A stretch of DNA of 64,000 bases from Rhizorhabdus dicambivorans. Lineage in GTDB: Bacteria; Pseudomonadota; Alphaproteobacteria; Sphingomonadales; Sphingomonadaceae. The stretch lies in contig NZ_CP023449.1 of NCBI RefSeq assembly GCF_002355275.1, positions 3,078,001-3,142,000 of the forward strand, given 5' to 3'. Position 1 is the stretch's first letter, and every line of letters begins with the position of its first letter. Under the pieces are notes generated by a model. It searched no databases. It was not told where the DNA came from and was given only the letters and a program-made list of their open reading frames with translations. Shown here in pieces: positions 45,035-54,511 of the stretch. A program made the position numbers and the translations under genes.

Positions 45035-47428
45035 TCAGAAGTTGAGCCGGACCGTCGCGCCATAGGTGCGCGGCGGCGCGTAGCGCGGCATGTTGGCGGT
45101 GGCCGCCGCCACATTATAGCGCGGGCTGTCAGGATTATAGGCTTCATCGAAGCTGTAGGCCAGGAAACGGAAATCCTGTCCGTAGGTAACGATGTTCTCG
45201 TCGGTCAGGTTTTTCCCCCAGATCGTGAACTGCCATTTTTCATTGGCGGTCCGATAAGAGATCGAGCCGTTGACGAGGCCCTTGACCCGCGATGTGAAGG
45301 CGGGGTCGGGGTTGATCTCGAGCTGATATTTGCTCTTGTACTGGAAATCCCCGGCCAGACTGAGTTCGCCGCCGCCCGGCAATTCATGGGCATAGCTGGC
45401 GCTCAGGTTGAGGCTATGCCGTGGGGTCTGTCCGGGGGCCTGGCCGTCGGGGATCTCGGCCTGCACCGGGAACCCGCGCACATGGCCGACCTGATAGCTG
45501 TAGTTGGCCGAAAGCGTCAGACCATCCGCCACGATCAGCACCGCTTCGGCCTCGACGCCGCGGACACGGGCCTTGCCCGCGTTGCTGACGACCAGATCAC
45601 CTGTGGTCCCATCGGTGAAGCTGAACTGGAGGTTCCGGTAATTGGCCTGGAAGAAAGCCAGATTCAGCTGGGCGCGATTGTCGAGGAAGCGGCTTTTGAG
45701 GCCGGCTTCATAGTTCCAGACATATTCGGGCTCGATCGGAACAGCGGCGGTCGTCGCATCAGCCTCAAGCTGAAAGGCGCCGCTGCGATACCCCTTCGAA
45801 ACCGTCGCATAGACCAGCCACTCCTCTCGCGGCTTCCAGTCGATCGTTATTTTCGGGGTGAAAGCCGTCCAGCTCTTGCTCAGTCGGCCAACTCGGTAGC
45901 CGCCCGCGGTACCTTCGAACCCACCGGGCACGGCGACGGGGTTGAAGATGAAATCCAGATCCCCGCGCGTGAAGCCGCGTGCGGTCTTTCGATCGCGCGT
46001 CACGCGCGCGCCGGCCGTCAGCCGCACCGTATCGATCAGTTCGTAGGTTCCCTGCAGATAAGCCGCATAGCTGTAGACCTTCGAGCTCTGGAAAGTGTTG
46101 ACGGAATTGGGGTCGAACAGGTCCGGCCGCGATGCCACGCAACCCGGTACGGCGAAGTTGAGCTCATCGCCTTGCAGAGGGCAGAATGTCGCGGCCTGCA
46201 GGGCACCGGCGAAGGTCGTCGGATCGTATCGCGTCCGAAATTGCTCGTCCCGCCGATCCTTCTGATACAGGAAGTAGAGCCCCCCGACATAGGTCAGCCG
46301 TTCCCCGCTGGGTGAAATCCAGCGCAGCTCCTGGGTGAACTGGTCCAGCTTGCGGGGTTCACCCACGCTCACCGTCAAGACCGGCAGGCCCAGCAAGTCC
46401 GTCGGCGTCTGATTGATCCTGGCACGGCGATAACCGCTGATGGAGCTCAGCGTCCCCGCGCCCACTTCAGCCTCGACCTTGACGCTGCCCCCCCAACTGG
46501 TGCTGTCGAAGGAGCCGTTGTCGAACTGGTCGACCAAGCGACGCTGACGATCCGGCACATATCCGACTGCCCGTAAGCCTGCGGCGCTCGGCGGGGCACC
46601 AAGGAAGTCGCGCGCTTCGTTCGTCTCGCTTTTACGGCTGTAGTCGCCGGAGATGAGGACTGTGAGATCGTCCCGTCCCACCCACTTGATCTTGCCGCGC
46701 AGCGACATGCGGTTGGTGGTGTCGACAGCCCGGCCTACCGTACGGTTGAATGAGGTGCCGGCCTGGTTTGTCCCCGTAAAGGCGAGCGACCCCAGCCAAT
46801 GCTCGCTATCGTCGAGCGCGCTGGTGACGAAACCCCGCGCCTGGATCAGATCATAATTGCCGGCGCTGACTTCCACCGACCCCTCGGGCGCGGCCTTCGG
46901 ATCACGGGTCACAACGGCTATGCTCCCGCCGGTCGAGTTGCGACCGAACAACGTCCCCTGTGGCCCACGGAGAACCTCGACCCGCTCGATGTCGAACAGG
47001 TCGACCTCGAAATCTCCGGCCGAACCATAATAAATGTCGTCAACAAACAAGGCCACGGCATTGTCCGCGCCCGGCGCCGACAGCGAACTAGAACCGCCGC
47101 GCAAGGCCGGATTGGTGCGCGAGCGCGACAAGCTGTTAATACTGAAACCCGGAATCTTGGTGACCAGATCGCCGAAGTTCTGAACCCGGGCCCGCTCCAT
47201 CGTCGCTCCCGTAAGAGCGGTGACCGCAATAGGCGTATCCTGCAATTTGCCTGCACGGCGTTGCGCCGTGACGACGATTTCTTCCAGCCCCACCGCGCGG
47301 TCGGCTCCCGCGGAGCCCTCCTGCGGATTGGCGGTTTCCTGAGCCTGGGCTGCAGCCAGCGGCAGCGCAAGGCTCCATGCCAGGGCGCCCATGCCGGCCA
47401 GCGCGGCGACAGATCGATAGCTTCTCAT
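45035..47428 (-). CDS. TonB-dependent outer-membrane receptor 3
   Basis: A 797-residue receptor starting at ATG 47428 with CAGGAGAGGGTC upstream. It has a signal peptide (ALAWSLALPLAAAQAQ), TonB box region EEIVVTAQRRAGKLQDTPIA, plug motif VLRGPQGTLFGRNSTGGSI and barrel end YGATVRLNF. The frame to 47500 is rejected. An operator-like site (47505-47517) lies about 80 bases upstream. It is flanked by the Hpa-type catabolic operons and probably imports their substrate. Confidence 0.92.
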   Translation of the reverse strand: MRSYRSVAALAGMGALAWSLALPLAAAQAQETANPQEGSAGADRAVGLEEIVVTAQRRAGKLQDTPIAVTALTGATMERARVQNFGDLVTKIPGFSINSLSRSRTNPALRGGSSSLSAPGADNAVALFVDDIYYGSAGDFEVDLFDIERVEVLRGPQGTLFGRNSTGGSIAVVTRDPKAAPEGSVEVSAGNYDLIQARGFVTSALDDSEHWLGSLAFTGTNQAGTSFNRTVGRAVDTTNRMSLRGKIKWVGRDDLTVLISGDYSRKSETNEARDFLGAPPSAAGLRAVGYVPDRQRRLVDQFDNGSFDSTSWGGSVKVEAEVGAGTLSSISGYRRARINQTPTDLLGLPVLTVSVGEPRKLDQFTQELRWISPSGERLTYVGGLYFLYQKDRRDEQFRTRYDPTTFAGALQAATFCPLQGDELNFAVPGCVASRPDLFDPNSVNTFQSSKVYSYAAYLQGTYELIDTVRLTAGARVTRDRKTARGFTRGDLDFIFNPVAVPGGFEGTAGGYRVGRLSKSWTAFTPKITIDWKPREEWLVYATVSKGYRSGAFQLEADATTAAVPIEPEYVWNYEAGLKSRFLDNRAQLNLAFFQANYRNLQFSFTDGTTGDLVVSNAGKARVRGVEAEAVLIVADGLTLSANYSYQVGHVRGFPVQAEIPDGQAPGQTPRHSLNLSASYAHELPGGGELSLAGDFQYKSKYQLEINPDPAFTSRVKGLVNGSISYRTANEKWQFTIWGKNLTDENIVTYGQDFRFLAYSFDEAYNPDSPRYNVAAATANMPRYAPPRTYGATVRLNF

Positions 47429-47504
47429 GACCCTCTCCTGAAAGGACGGAGCCGCACAGCCCTTATCGGCTTTAACGGCTTCTTTTGATACGTTAAACAT
47501 ATAC

Positions 47505-47517
47505 TACGCTACTCGTA
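47505..47517. promoter_or_regulatory. Probable MarR-type operator, TonB receptor 3
   Basis: TACG-CTACT-CGTA, an inverted repeat. The surrounding sequence from 47500 matches that at 51700-51728 at most positions, including CGTATTAT and GTCAA further on. Confidence 0.5.
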
Positions 47518-47563
47518 TTATCAGTCAAACAAAGACCTTCGTCGACATCGTCAAGGTCGATAA

Positions 47564-48208
47564 TCAGATTCTGATGGGACTTACGCCACGTTCCCACTCG
47601 GCAAGCGTCACCTGCGGCACGCGAAAGCCGTCGGAGGTCCTGGAATACCATCCGCCACCCTGCATCCGCCCGATAAGCCCAAGCCGCCCGGTATCGAGGT
47701 GGCCCCGGTCGACATCGAGCACGACATCATCGGCGATATGCACAACCAGCAGTTCGGCAATCAGGATCGACCGGGCATGGCCGATCGCGATCGTCTGGAT
47801 CAGCCGGCATTCGAAAGCGACCGGGCTCATCGCGATTCTCGGTACCTCGATCGATCGTGATGGCAGCGTCTCCAGGCCGAAGACGGCCAGTTCGTCGACA
47901 TCTTCCGGAAAATCTATCGCGGTCCCGGTCATCGCCACCGCGCAGTCTTCGTTGACCAGATTGACCACGAACTCACCCGTCGCGGCGATATTGCGCGCAG
48001 TGTCTTTCGGCGCCCCTCCTCGCTCGCCGATGCCGAGGCAAAGGATCGGGGGCGTGCCGCTCATCAGATTGAAGAAGGAAAACGGCGCCGCATTGAGCCG
48101 CCCATCTTCGTTCCGCGACGTCACCCATGCGATCGGCCGCGGGACGACGAGACCGGTAAGGAGATTGTAGCGCGCCTTGGGTGCCATTGCGGACAGATCG
48201 ATTTCCAT
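47564..48208 (-). CDS. Flavin reductase-like (FMN-binding split barrel) protein
   Basis: A 214-residue protein of the flavin reductase-like family. The start (YNLLTGLVVPRPIAWVTSRN) and the loop LNAAPFSFFNLMSGTPPILC are typical of the DIM6/NTAB branch that binds FMN. It is a different subfamily from the reductase at 49104-49631. ATG 48208 has AGGAGGGTGACG upstream and overlaps nothing; its GTG at 48214 touches the preceding gene. It is the last gene of the HpaB operon. It may provide reduced flavin, or act as a separate oxidoreductase. Confidence 0.8.
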   Translation of the reverse strand: MEIDLSAMAPKARYNLLTGLVVPRPIAWVTSRNEDGRLNAAPFSFFNLMSGTPPILCLGIGERGGAPKDTARNIAATGEFVVNLVNEDCAVAMTGTAIDFPEDVDELAVFGLETLPSRSIEVPRIAMSPVAFECRLIQTIAIGHARSILIAELLVVHIADDVVLDVDRGHLDTGRLGLIGRMQGGGWYSRTSDGFRVPQVTLAEWERGVSPIRI

Positions 48209-48210
48209 CG

Positions 48211-49092
48211 TCACCCTCCTGCCATTGCCGACAGGCCCGTGCCCCGGTCATCAGCGCGGTGCGACGAGGCCTTTACGGGCGGGCGCCGCAATTCCGGTTC
48301 GATACGTGACAGGAAGGCAAGATCGAGCGTCATGCCCGGATATCCATCGACGTGCCCCCGCGCCTCGCACCGCCGCGCTCCATCGCCCGTTTCCAGCCGA
48401 CAGGAGGCATTGCGCCAGCCAAGGCCATCTGGACTGATCGCGACCAAATAGTCGCCCGGTGGCGGCAACAGCCGCTCGTCGCCGAGAAGCTCCAGCGACA
48501 GATCGGCTGCGCCGATCCGGTCGATGCGGGCGGGAAGCTGCCAGGGGCGTCCCAGCGCCGCAGAGACCCGGCCAACCCGCCCATCGGCGAGATAGCGGCG
48601 GGCCCGGCTCGATGAATATTGCTCACCGCCATCGCACAATTTCGGCACGATTTCGGCGCTGAAACCGAACCGCGGCCCCAACCGGCGCAGGATAGGCGCC
48701 GTGCCCCTCCGTTCCTTTCCGAAAGAGAAATCCTTTCCGACGACGACGTGGCGAGCGCGCAGTTCCCGGCCGAGCGTGTCGCGCAGAAATGAAACAGCCG
48801 ACTGACCCGCCCGCGCCTCGTCGAAGCGCAGGACGACTACGAAATCGCATCCGGCCGCGACGAGCCGTGCCAGCTTCTCTTCCGGGGAGCATAGATGGAA
48901 CGCCGGCTGGTCGGGCTCGAAGAACTGGCGAGGGTGCGGTTCGAACGTCACCGCGCCGACAGGGCCGCCATGGCACTTCGCTGCTTCGATCAATGCGCGA
49001 TGCCCCAGATGCACACCGTCAAAATTGCCCAGGACCAGTGTTGCCCCGCCGATATCCGATGAGCCTATCTTGCTATGGTGGACGATCTTCAT
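48211..49092 (-). CDS. FMN adenylyltransferase-like protein (RibF N-domain)
   Basis: A 293-residue protein. The N-terminal 180 residues match RibF: nucleotide-binding LGNFDGVHLGHRAL with H28-x-x-H31, FEPHPRQFF, VVGKDFSFGKERRG and the S-S-S-R-A-R version of the I-S-S-T-x-I-R motif. The riboflavin kinase half is degenerate: the G-x-P-T-A-N motif is absent and only short traces such as GDYLVAIS and YPGMTLDLAFLSRI remain. It would convert FMN and ATP to FAD but not riboflavin to FMN. It lies in the HpaB operon next to two flavin reductases, so a dedicated FAD supply is suggested. AAGGGG precedes ATG 49092. Confidence 0.75.
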   Translation of the reverse strand: MKIVHHSKIGSSDIGGATLVLGNFDGVHLGHRALIEAAKCHGGPVGAVTFEPHPRQFFEPDQPAFHLCSPEEKLARLVAAGCDFVVVLRFDEARAGQSAVSFLRDTLGRELRARHVVVGKDFSFGKERRGTAPILRRLGPRFGFSAEIVPKLCDGGEQYSSSRARRYLADGRVGRVSAALGRPWQLPARIDRIGAADLSLELLGDERLLPPPGDYLVAISPDGLGWRNASCRLETGDGARRCEARGHVDGYPGMTLDLAFLSRIEPELRRPPVKASSHRADDRGTGLSAMAGG

Positions 49093-49103
49093 GGTCATCC
49101 CCT

Positions 49104-49631
49104 TCAGCTCAACGCTCGATAGCCGCCGGTGAAATGCAGCAGCGGCGCGCTATCTTCCCAGGCCAGCCGACGCACGCGCCCGAGAAACAGGCTGTGATCG
49201 CCGCAAGGATATTGGGCCGACACGTCGGCCACGATCCAGGCGACCGCATCCGGAAGTACCGGGACAGCGTCATGGATGGCGAATTCCGGTTCGTAGCCAG
49301 CCTGTGGCTGGCCGCCGAAATGTCGGCTCCGCTTTTCATGCTCAAGGCCTAGGATACTGACACCGAACCGGCCACCCGCCTCGATGAGATCGTGGATCCG
49401 GGCCGATCGCGCGATCGAGATGACAATAAGCGGCGGTTCAAGCGAACCCGACATGAAGGCGCTGGCAGTCATCCCATGGATGCGATCGCCGTCCAGCGTC
49501 GAAATCACCGTCACCCCGCTTGCAAAGCGCGAAAGCACCTGCCGGAACCGTGCTGGGCCCGCCTCCCCACCGGCGGGTGGGGAGGCGGTAAGCGCTGTCC
49601 GGGAGGACTGCTCAGCGCTTCGGGAAGACAT
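49104..49631 (-). CDS. Flavin reductase, HpaC-like
   Basis: A 175-residue member of the flavin reductase family with [40 protein letters not shown] and [15 protein letters not shown], typical of HpaC/HsaB-type reductases that supply FADH2 to two-component hydroxylases. Its start lies inside the end of the HpaB-like gene; ATG 49631 is used, ATG 49643 is possible. A Pro/Gly-rich stretch precedes the fold. It is most likely the partner of the hydroxylase encoded just upstream. Confidence 0.82.
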   Translation of the reverse strand: MSSRSAEQSSRTALTASPPAGGEAGPARFRQVLSRFASGVTVISTLDGDRIHGMTASAFMSGSLEPPLIVISIARSARIHDLIEAGGRFGVSILGLEHEKRSRHFGGQPQAGYEPEFAIHDAVPVLPDAVAWIVADVSAQYPCGDHSLFLGRVRRLAWEDSAPLLHFTGGYRALS

Positions 49632-51180
49632 GGAAGTCGTCATTATTGACCAGGTCGGGGGCGACCCAGCCCCGCTCGTCATATTCCGCCATGCAACGGT
49701 CAGCGAAGGCCTTGAGTTCAGCGGCACGACCGGTGGCATTGGCAACCAGTAATGGGTCCACTTTTTGCTGCTCGTAGCTCCCCGAATAGTTGAGCTCGTA
49801 CAACTCGTGACGCGTTCCGAATTCGCTGCCGATCGCATCCCACAGGAGCTTCAGCGTCTTGACCCGCTCCAGCGAACCGATGCCGTTGGAGCCACGAACA
49901 TATTTATCGAGATAAGGCCGCAGTTCGGGGTTCAGGAAATCCTGCGATGTGGATGGGAGATAGACCAGGCCGCTGGCGACGATCTTCCCGATCAGGCTCT
50001 TTATCCGCGAATAGGAGTCGGCGGCGACCGTTCGATAGGCAAGCGCCGATTCCACGTTGGGCAACACGTATCCGCCCACCCAGGGCTCGGCCGATCGCGC
50101 CATGGCGTCGGACAGGCCCCACATCACGTGACGCAGGCCCAGCGCTTCGCCGACCGCGGCCTGGACGCCGCGAAAATCCTTCGTGCCGGTGATCTCCACC
50201 GCCTTAAGGAAGAGACCGCATATGAAGTCCAGCTTCACCGCCAACCGTGTGCAGCCATGCAGCAGCGTACGGCCCAGAAAGCCGGACTGCGAGATGAACT
50301 TGTTCGACATCTCGGCACCGTACATGAGCACATCCTCCCAAGGGATGAGCACCTTGTCGAAGATGAGGATGGAGTCGTTTTCATCCATCCGACTGGACAG
50401 AGGGTGGTCGAATGGGCTCCCGGTCGCACCGGAGACATATTCATAAGAGCCCCGGCAGATGATCTTCACCCCGGGCGCATTGGTGCGCACCATGAAGATC
50501 GGCGAGAACTTCTTGAGGTTGTGGACGACATTATAGTGGGCGACGAAGGTATAGTGGGTGAGCGCAGCCCCCGTCGCCACAACCTTGGCGCCGCTGACGA
50601 TCAGGCCGGCGTCGGTTTCCCGCTCCACGCGGACGAAGACGTCGGAATCCTCATTGGCGATATTGCGATCGACCGGAGGATGAACGATCGCGTGATTGAT
50701 ATAGGGCACCCGCTGGCGCGCATAATCATACCAGCGGTCGGCGTTGGCCTGATATTCGCCATATAGACCACTGTTGCAGGCGAGGGTCCCGACCCACGCA
50801 GCCTTATAGTCGGGCGTACGGCCCATCCAGCCATAGGTCATCCGCGCCCATTCCGCGATCGCATCGCGCGAAGCGACCTGCTCCTCGACCGAGCGCGGCG
50901 CCTGAAAAAAACGATGCGTTCGGATTTCGGGATTGTTGTCGATCGGGATCGTCATCAAATCCCGCTTCGAGGGATCGTGCAGTGCGTCGTAGATCCGCGC
51001 GGTCATCCGGGCCGCGTTGCGGAAGGCGGGGTGCTCCGCGACATTCCCGACCCGCTCGCCATAGATCCACACCTCGCGTCCATCGTCGAGGCTCTCGAGA
51101 TATTCCTTGCCGGTATAAGGGCCGACGCCAGACGGGGCGGACATGGCCGGCCGTGGCGCATCGATGCGCATATCAGACAT
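49612..51180 (-). CDS. 4-hydroxyphenylacetate 3-monooxygenase-type hydroxylase (HpaB family)
   Basis: A 522-residue HpaB-family oxygenase. The N-terminus has [20 protein letters not shown] and the centre carries [12 protein letters not shown]-type segments ([20 protein letters not shown]), [20 protein letters not shown] and PWEDVLMYG, which are the usual conserved blocks of this acyl-CoA-dehydrogenase-fold family. It uses FADH2 from a reductase to hydroxylate a phenol ortho to its hydroxyl. The start has GGAGAATAGC. Genes for the partner reductase and a FAD-forming enzyme follow. The family also includes enzymes for chlorophenols and 4-nitrophenol, so 4-hydroxyphenylacetate itself is not proven. 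Confidence 0.9.
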   Translation of the reverse strand: MSDMRIDAPRPAMSAPSGVGPYTGKEYLESLDDGREVWIYGERVGNVAEHPAFRNAARMTARIYDALHDPSKRDLMTIPIDNNPEIRTHRFFQAPRSVEEQVASRDAIAEWARMTYGWMGRTPDYKAAWVGTLACNSGLYGEYQANADRWYDYARQRVPYINHAIVHPPVDRNIANEDSDVFVRVERETDAGLIVSGAKVVATGAALTHYTFVAHYNVVHNLKKFSPIFMVRTNAPGVKIICRGSYEYVSGATGSPFDHPLSSRMDENDSILIFDKVLIPWEDVLMYGAEMSNKFISQSGFLGRTLLHGCTRLAVKLDFICGLFLKAVEITGTKDFRGVQAAVGEALGLRHVMWGLSDAMARSAEPWVGGYVLPNVESALAYRTVAADSYSRIKSLIGKIVASGLVYLPSTSQDFLNPELRPYLDKYVRGSNGIGSLERVKTLKLLWDAIGSEFGTRHELYELNYSGSYEQQKVDPLLVANATGRAAELKAFADRCMAEYDERGWVAPDLVNNDDFHVFPKR

Positions 51181-51228
51181 GCTATTCTCCTGGTCGAAAG
51201 ATTGCCGGTCACTCGACCGGCGAACGTC

Positions 51229-51675
51229 CTAGTTGCCGGCAGGTGCGGCGCGCTGCGACTTCCTGCAGCGGCAAAGCCCGACCTGATGAAGCTCGATCAG
51301 GTTGCCCGCGGGATCACGAATGAAGAGCTGCTTGAGATTGGGCGATGCGACATTGTCCAATGTGAAATAGTCCACGCGCAGCCGCTGGAGCTCCTCCTCC
51401 GCGGCAAGAATATCGGAAACCGCCAGAGCGATATGATTTTCGACCGGATCCTTGCCGGGTCCCTTGCTGTAAGGCGAAGGGCCGTCACTACCCAGCAGAT
51501 GGATCTGATTGTCGCTAGGAACATCCAGGAAATAGCCATGGATGCCGGGGATATGCCAGCGACCGGCATCCTGTGTCAGGGCCAGAACGTCGCGGTAAAA
51601 GTCTCGCGCCTCATCCGCCTTATCATTCCCCATGCCCAAGCCGATGTGGTGAAGCTCGACAACGTCAACTGCCAT
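51229..51675 (-). CDS. Single-domain VOC family protein (possible small dioxygenase)
   Basis: A 148-residue protein with one VOC domain: LHHIGLGMGN, NQIHLLGSDG, VENHIALAVSD and AGNLIELHQV supply His, His and Glu at the places where metal ligands lie in glyoxalase/extradiol folds. The C-terminal tail has two cysteines (LCRCRK). It is the first gene of the HpaB operon and has an operator-like site 30 bases upstream. In a pathway that lacks HpaD, it may be the ring-cleaving enzyme, or a lyase or isomerase. The metal residues are seen; the reaction is not. Confidence 0.75.
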   Translation of the reverse strand: MAVDVVELHHIGLGMGNDKADEARDFYRDVLALTQDAGRWHIPGIHGYFLDVPSDNQIHLLGSDGPSPYSKGPGKDPVENHIALAVSDILAAEEELQRLRVDYFTLDNVASPNLKQLFIRDPAGNLIELHQVGLCRCRKSQRAAPAGN

Positions 51676-51705
51676 GACTTACTCTCCTATTCGATACACA
51701 GATAT

Positions 51706-51718
51706 TACGATATACGTA
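51706..51718. promoter_or_regulatory. Probable MarR-type operator, HpaB operon
   Basis: TACG-ATATA-CGTA, inverted, 30 bases before the VOC start, followed by TTATATGTCAA. Spacing as at 47505-47517. Confidence 0.5.
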
Positions 51719-51878
51719 TTATATGTCAATCGGATCTTTTGTGCCCATATTCTGGGGCGTTATCGTGCCGTCCTGGCGTTAAAATGCTGCGGACCTGCGT
51801 CGAGGCGGGAACTTTGATAGCGCTCCCACATCTGCGGTCATCATTGCGCGATTCTCTCAGCGAGAGCGGCAATCCCAT

Positions 51879-53346
51879 TCACCATAACTGACCAATTTTA
51901 TTGGGCCCATCCTTGATCACCATCTCGGCCGACGGAGGAAACCGGTTAACCGGCAGGAGCAGATGGGTCTGTACGGCCTTGCCATCGGCGCGCATGAGCC
52001 CCGCGAAAACATAGTCTAGCGAATAGGAGCGGTTGATCCGCACCGCCCAGAACTGCCCCCGCTTTTCGGATTGATGCCGAACGAGCGTCGTGGCAAATGC
52101 AATCGAGTGGTTCACCCTAAACAGCCCCGGTACGGTGTCGGTGCTCACTGAGAGGCCCTGACGCCTGAGACCGTTGGCGACCTTGCGGGCGAAAGCTCGC
52201 GCCTCTTCAAAGAGAGAAGGGCTTTCCGGCGCCGGCCCGAGATGCCGCTGAAAATATCCTACCTTGTGATAGGCGGCATCGAGGCTGCCGAACCTCTTCT
52301 GATAGGTCTGGGTATCCGGCCCGGTCGTCGCCATGATCAAGCGTGAGCATAGCCGCCCATGCTCTGATAGGATTCGGCGTAGCTGATCCAGCAGCTCCGC
52401 ATCGGACAGGCGGTTGACGCGCCTATTGTGGCGCACCGACTGCGCCTTGTTGAAGGTGGCCCTATCGATCAGCGGCGTAAACGCCTTCGCTTTCCGCACC
52501 CACTGATCCTCGGGAACGGCATAGGATCGTTGGTCTAGACGCGATTACCGGCGATTATATACCGCCGTCCCGATGTAGATTTCCGACATCAACAACCTAC
52601 GCACGATCTCACGCGTCCACACCCCACCCGTGACGGAGGCAACGCCCTGGTCATTCAGGCGGGTGGCAATTTGCTTGTCTGAAAGCCCTCCGTAGGCGGA
52701 CCAGCGAAATATCCGTTTGACGGTTGCCACCTCGTCAGGAGGGCCTGGGATGAGAATCACGCGATCGGTGCCCGAGATTTTGTACTCGCGGTGCTTCAAT
52801 ATCATCCGAGGAGCACCGTGCTGATCGATCAGCAGGCGCCGCAACCCGTAGGTCGCAGCACCGCCCATCTTGAATCCCATGGCGGCGAGGCGGCATTGCG
52901 CGGAGAAGACGCGATCGGACAGATCACGGCTGAACTCGCCGGCCATCACCCGTTTCAGGCTCTTCATGACCGCCGCCGTCAGGCTACCGTCATTCTCGAA
53001 GGTCTCTGCGCAAGTGGACGGCGACCCCCGCGCGCCGGCACAGGAACTCGTAATGCGCTCCCTCGTCCGTATCCTGGAAGCGGCCCCACCGGCTGACGTC
53101 GTAGACGAGGATCGCCTGGAAATCCCGATCGTCGGATAGCACGTCGGCGAGCAGCCGCTGCAATCCCTCCCGCCCCTTGAGATGCAACCCACTCTTGCCC
53201 TCGTCGGCATAGGTTCGAACGATCTCGAAGCCGTGCATGAGCGCGTAAGCACCAATCCGGTCGGCCTGGCGGGCGGTCGAATAGACCTGCCGCTCCGTCG
53301 ACATCCTCACATATTGCACCGCCTGGATAGCCTTTTTGTCGGGCAT
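51879..53346 (-). pseudogene. Large serine recombinase, decayed
   Basis: Three pieces make up one recombinase. The N-terminal part (53346-about 53014) has VQYVRMSTERQVYSTARQAD with the catalytic serine and ILVYDVSRWGRFQDTDEG. Near 53014 the frame shifts, as if two bases were lost, into AETFENDGSLTAAVMKSLKR. That frame carries GGLSDKQIATRLNDQGV and stops at an in-frame TAA at 52547-52545. The C-terminal zinc-ribbon and coiled-coil region continues in the same frame to 51879 (RFGSLDAAYHKVGY). Two independent lesions make it a pseudogene. Confidence 0.85.
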
Positions 53347-53379
53347 GGAATCCTCCTCGCCCGAACGGCCGGACGAACC

Positions 53380-53748
53380 TCAGGCAGCAAGGCCAAGCGC
53401 CTCCACCTTGGCGACGACCATAGCCTTTGCAATCGCGGCGAGGGTCTCGATCGACCAGCTGCCAGCCTTGGACGCTACACGCTTTACCGATCTCCAGACG
53501 ACGGGATCGCGGATGGCGTCGAGGAAATCATAGCCTTCCCAGGTTAGCCGGATACACACCCACGGCTGCCGGCCAGTTCGATCGGGGAAGTAGGTTTTCA
53601 GGAAGCCCTTCTCGACGAGAAGGCGGGCATGGAAATGCACGGCCTCATCCGGATAGCCCCCGATGTCCGGGATCCGCAGCACCTCGCAGCGATCATCCTT
53701 CTCGATGGCCAGCAGGATCGCGCGGATCAAATCGGAATTGCGTCGCAT
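53380..53748 (-). CDS. DUF2513 domain protein
   Basis: A 122-residue protein with the DUF2513 pattern: MRRNSDLIRAILLAIEKDD, AVHFHARLLVEKGFL, IRLTWEGYDFLDAIRDPVVW. The fold is a predicted winged helix. It lies just upstream of the decayed recombinase, in the same orientation, and such genes often travel with recombinases. Function is unknown. Confidence 0.75.
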   Translation of the reverse strand: MRRNSDLIRAILLAIEKDDRCEVLRIPDIGGYPDEAVHFHARLLVEKGFLKTYFPDRTGRQPWVCIRLTWEGYDFLDAIRDPVVWRSVKRVASKAGSWSIETLAAIAKAMVVAKVEALGLAA

Positions 53749-53778
53749 CTATTCCTTCTTCCCCATAGAAAGCGATCG

Positions 53779-53976
53779 GTGATCGAGGAGCGGGAAATCT
53801 GGGCCTGTGCCCATCAGGTTATGCGCCAATATAGCGACGTGGCATGGTTTCACGCGGCGCAGCGCGCCGATGAATTGCTGGCCGGCGGCGACCAGGAGGG
53901 ATGCAGGACCTGGACCCGCATCCTGAAGCGGATCGAAGAGTTGGAAAATCTCGAACCCGAGGGCGGCTTGCAGTAA
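53779..53976 (+). CDS. Small sphingomonad-type protein (DUF6961-like)
   Basis: A 65-residue protein read from GTG 53779: IEEREIWACAHQVMRQYSDV then AWFHAAQRADELLAGGDQEG. The helical, Trp- and Ala-rich pattern is that of a small conserved family in sphingomonads, which I recall as DUF6961. A longer frame from 53629 overlaps the DUF2513 gene and is unlikely. Function is unknown. Confidence 0.65.
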   Translation: MIEEREIWACAHQVMRQYSDVAWFHAAQRADELLAGGDQEGCRTWTRILKRIEELENLEPEGGLQ

Positions 53977-54016
53977 GCAGATGGCGGTCAGGCTTGATGC
54001 TGACCGCCTTACCCTG

Positions 54017-54211
54017 TCAGATCAGCGGCAGCTGCTCACCCTTGTCAGCTTTCATGAAGAAACAGGCACGGGCAGCCTCGATACAGCGCCGATAATGGAT
54101 CGTCCCATATTGCTCGGCTTGGTCAAAACCAACCGGCGCCAGCTCATCCGTCGGATAGACGGCATCATAAACAGCGCGGGCGGCCGCCCGCAAACGCAGG
54201 TCGTGCTGCAT
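54017..54211 (-). CDS. Small hypothetical protein downstream of an SOS box
   Basis: A 64-residue protein, LRLRAAARAVYDAVYPTDEL and YGTIHYRRCIEAARACFFMK, with a helical pattern and no membrane segment. A GTTC-N7-GTTC box lies 40 bases upstream on the same strand, so the gene may be induced by DNA damage. No family is recognised with confidence. Confidence 0.55.
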   Translation of the reverse strand: MQHDLRLRAAARAVYDAVYPTDELAPVGFDQAEQYGTIHYRRCIEAARACFFMKADKGEQLPLI

Positions 54212-54511
54212 TCACGCTTTCCCAAAGAACGACTCAGTGAAATCTGCATAGAACAAAATGGGAACAAAATCAAGCATTATCACATCACGCTATTCGCCCG
54301 CGGGAGTGTAAGGTGACCTCGTATGCCGGCATCGCCTCCGGATGCTCCGCCTCGATGCTTCCACGAATTCTGCAGAGGCATCGCTCGTCAAAGTGGCTCA
54401 GGTGGCTTCAGGCGGGCTTCCTCGCCCGGGAAAAACGGCCGCGACATCCTTCACTCAGTAGGGATGAGATTGCTTGGCGCCGAGACGGGATCATTTCGGC
54501 CTGACACCGCT
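54212..54511. other. Intergenic region with SOS box
   Basis: Apart from the LexA-type box at 54251-54265 no gene or repeat is recognised. The part after 54310 is GC-rich and may be remnant coding DNA. Confidence 0.5.
54251..54265 (-). promoter_or_regulatory. LexA/SOS box (alphaproteobacterial type)
   Basis: The minus strand reads GTTCCCATTTTGTTC, the direct repeat GTTC-N7-GTTC that alphaproteobacterial LexA binds. It faces the 64-residue gene. Confidence 0.7.
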
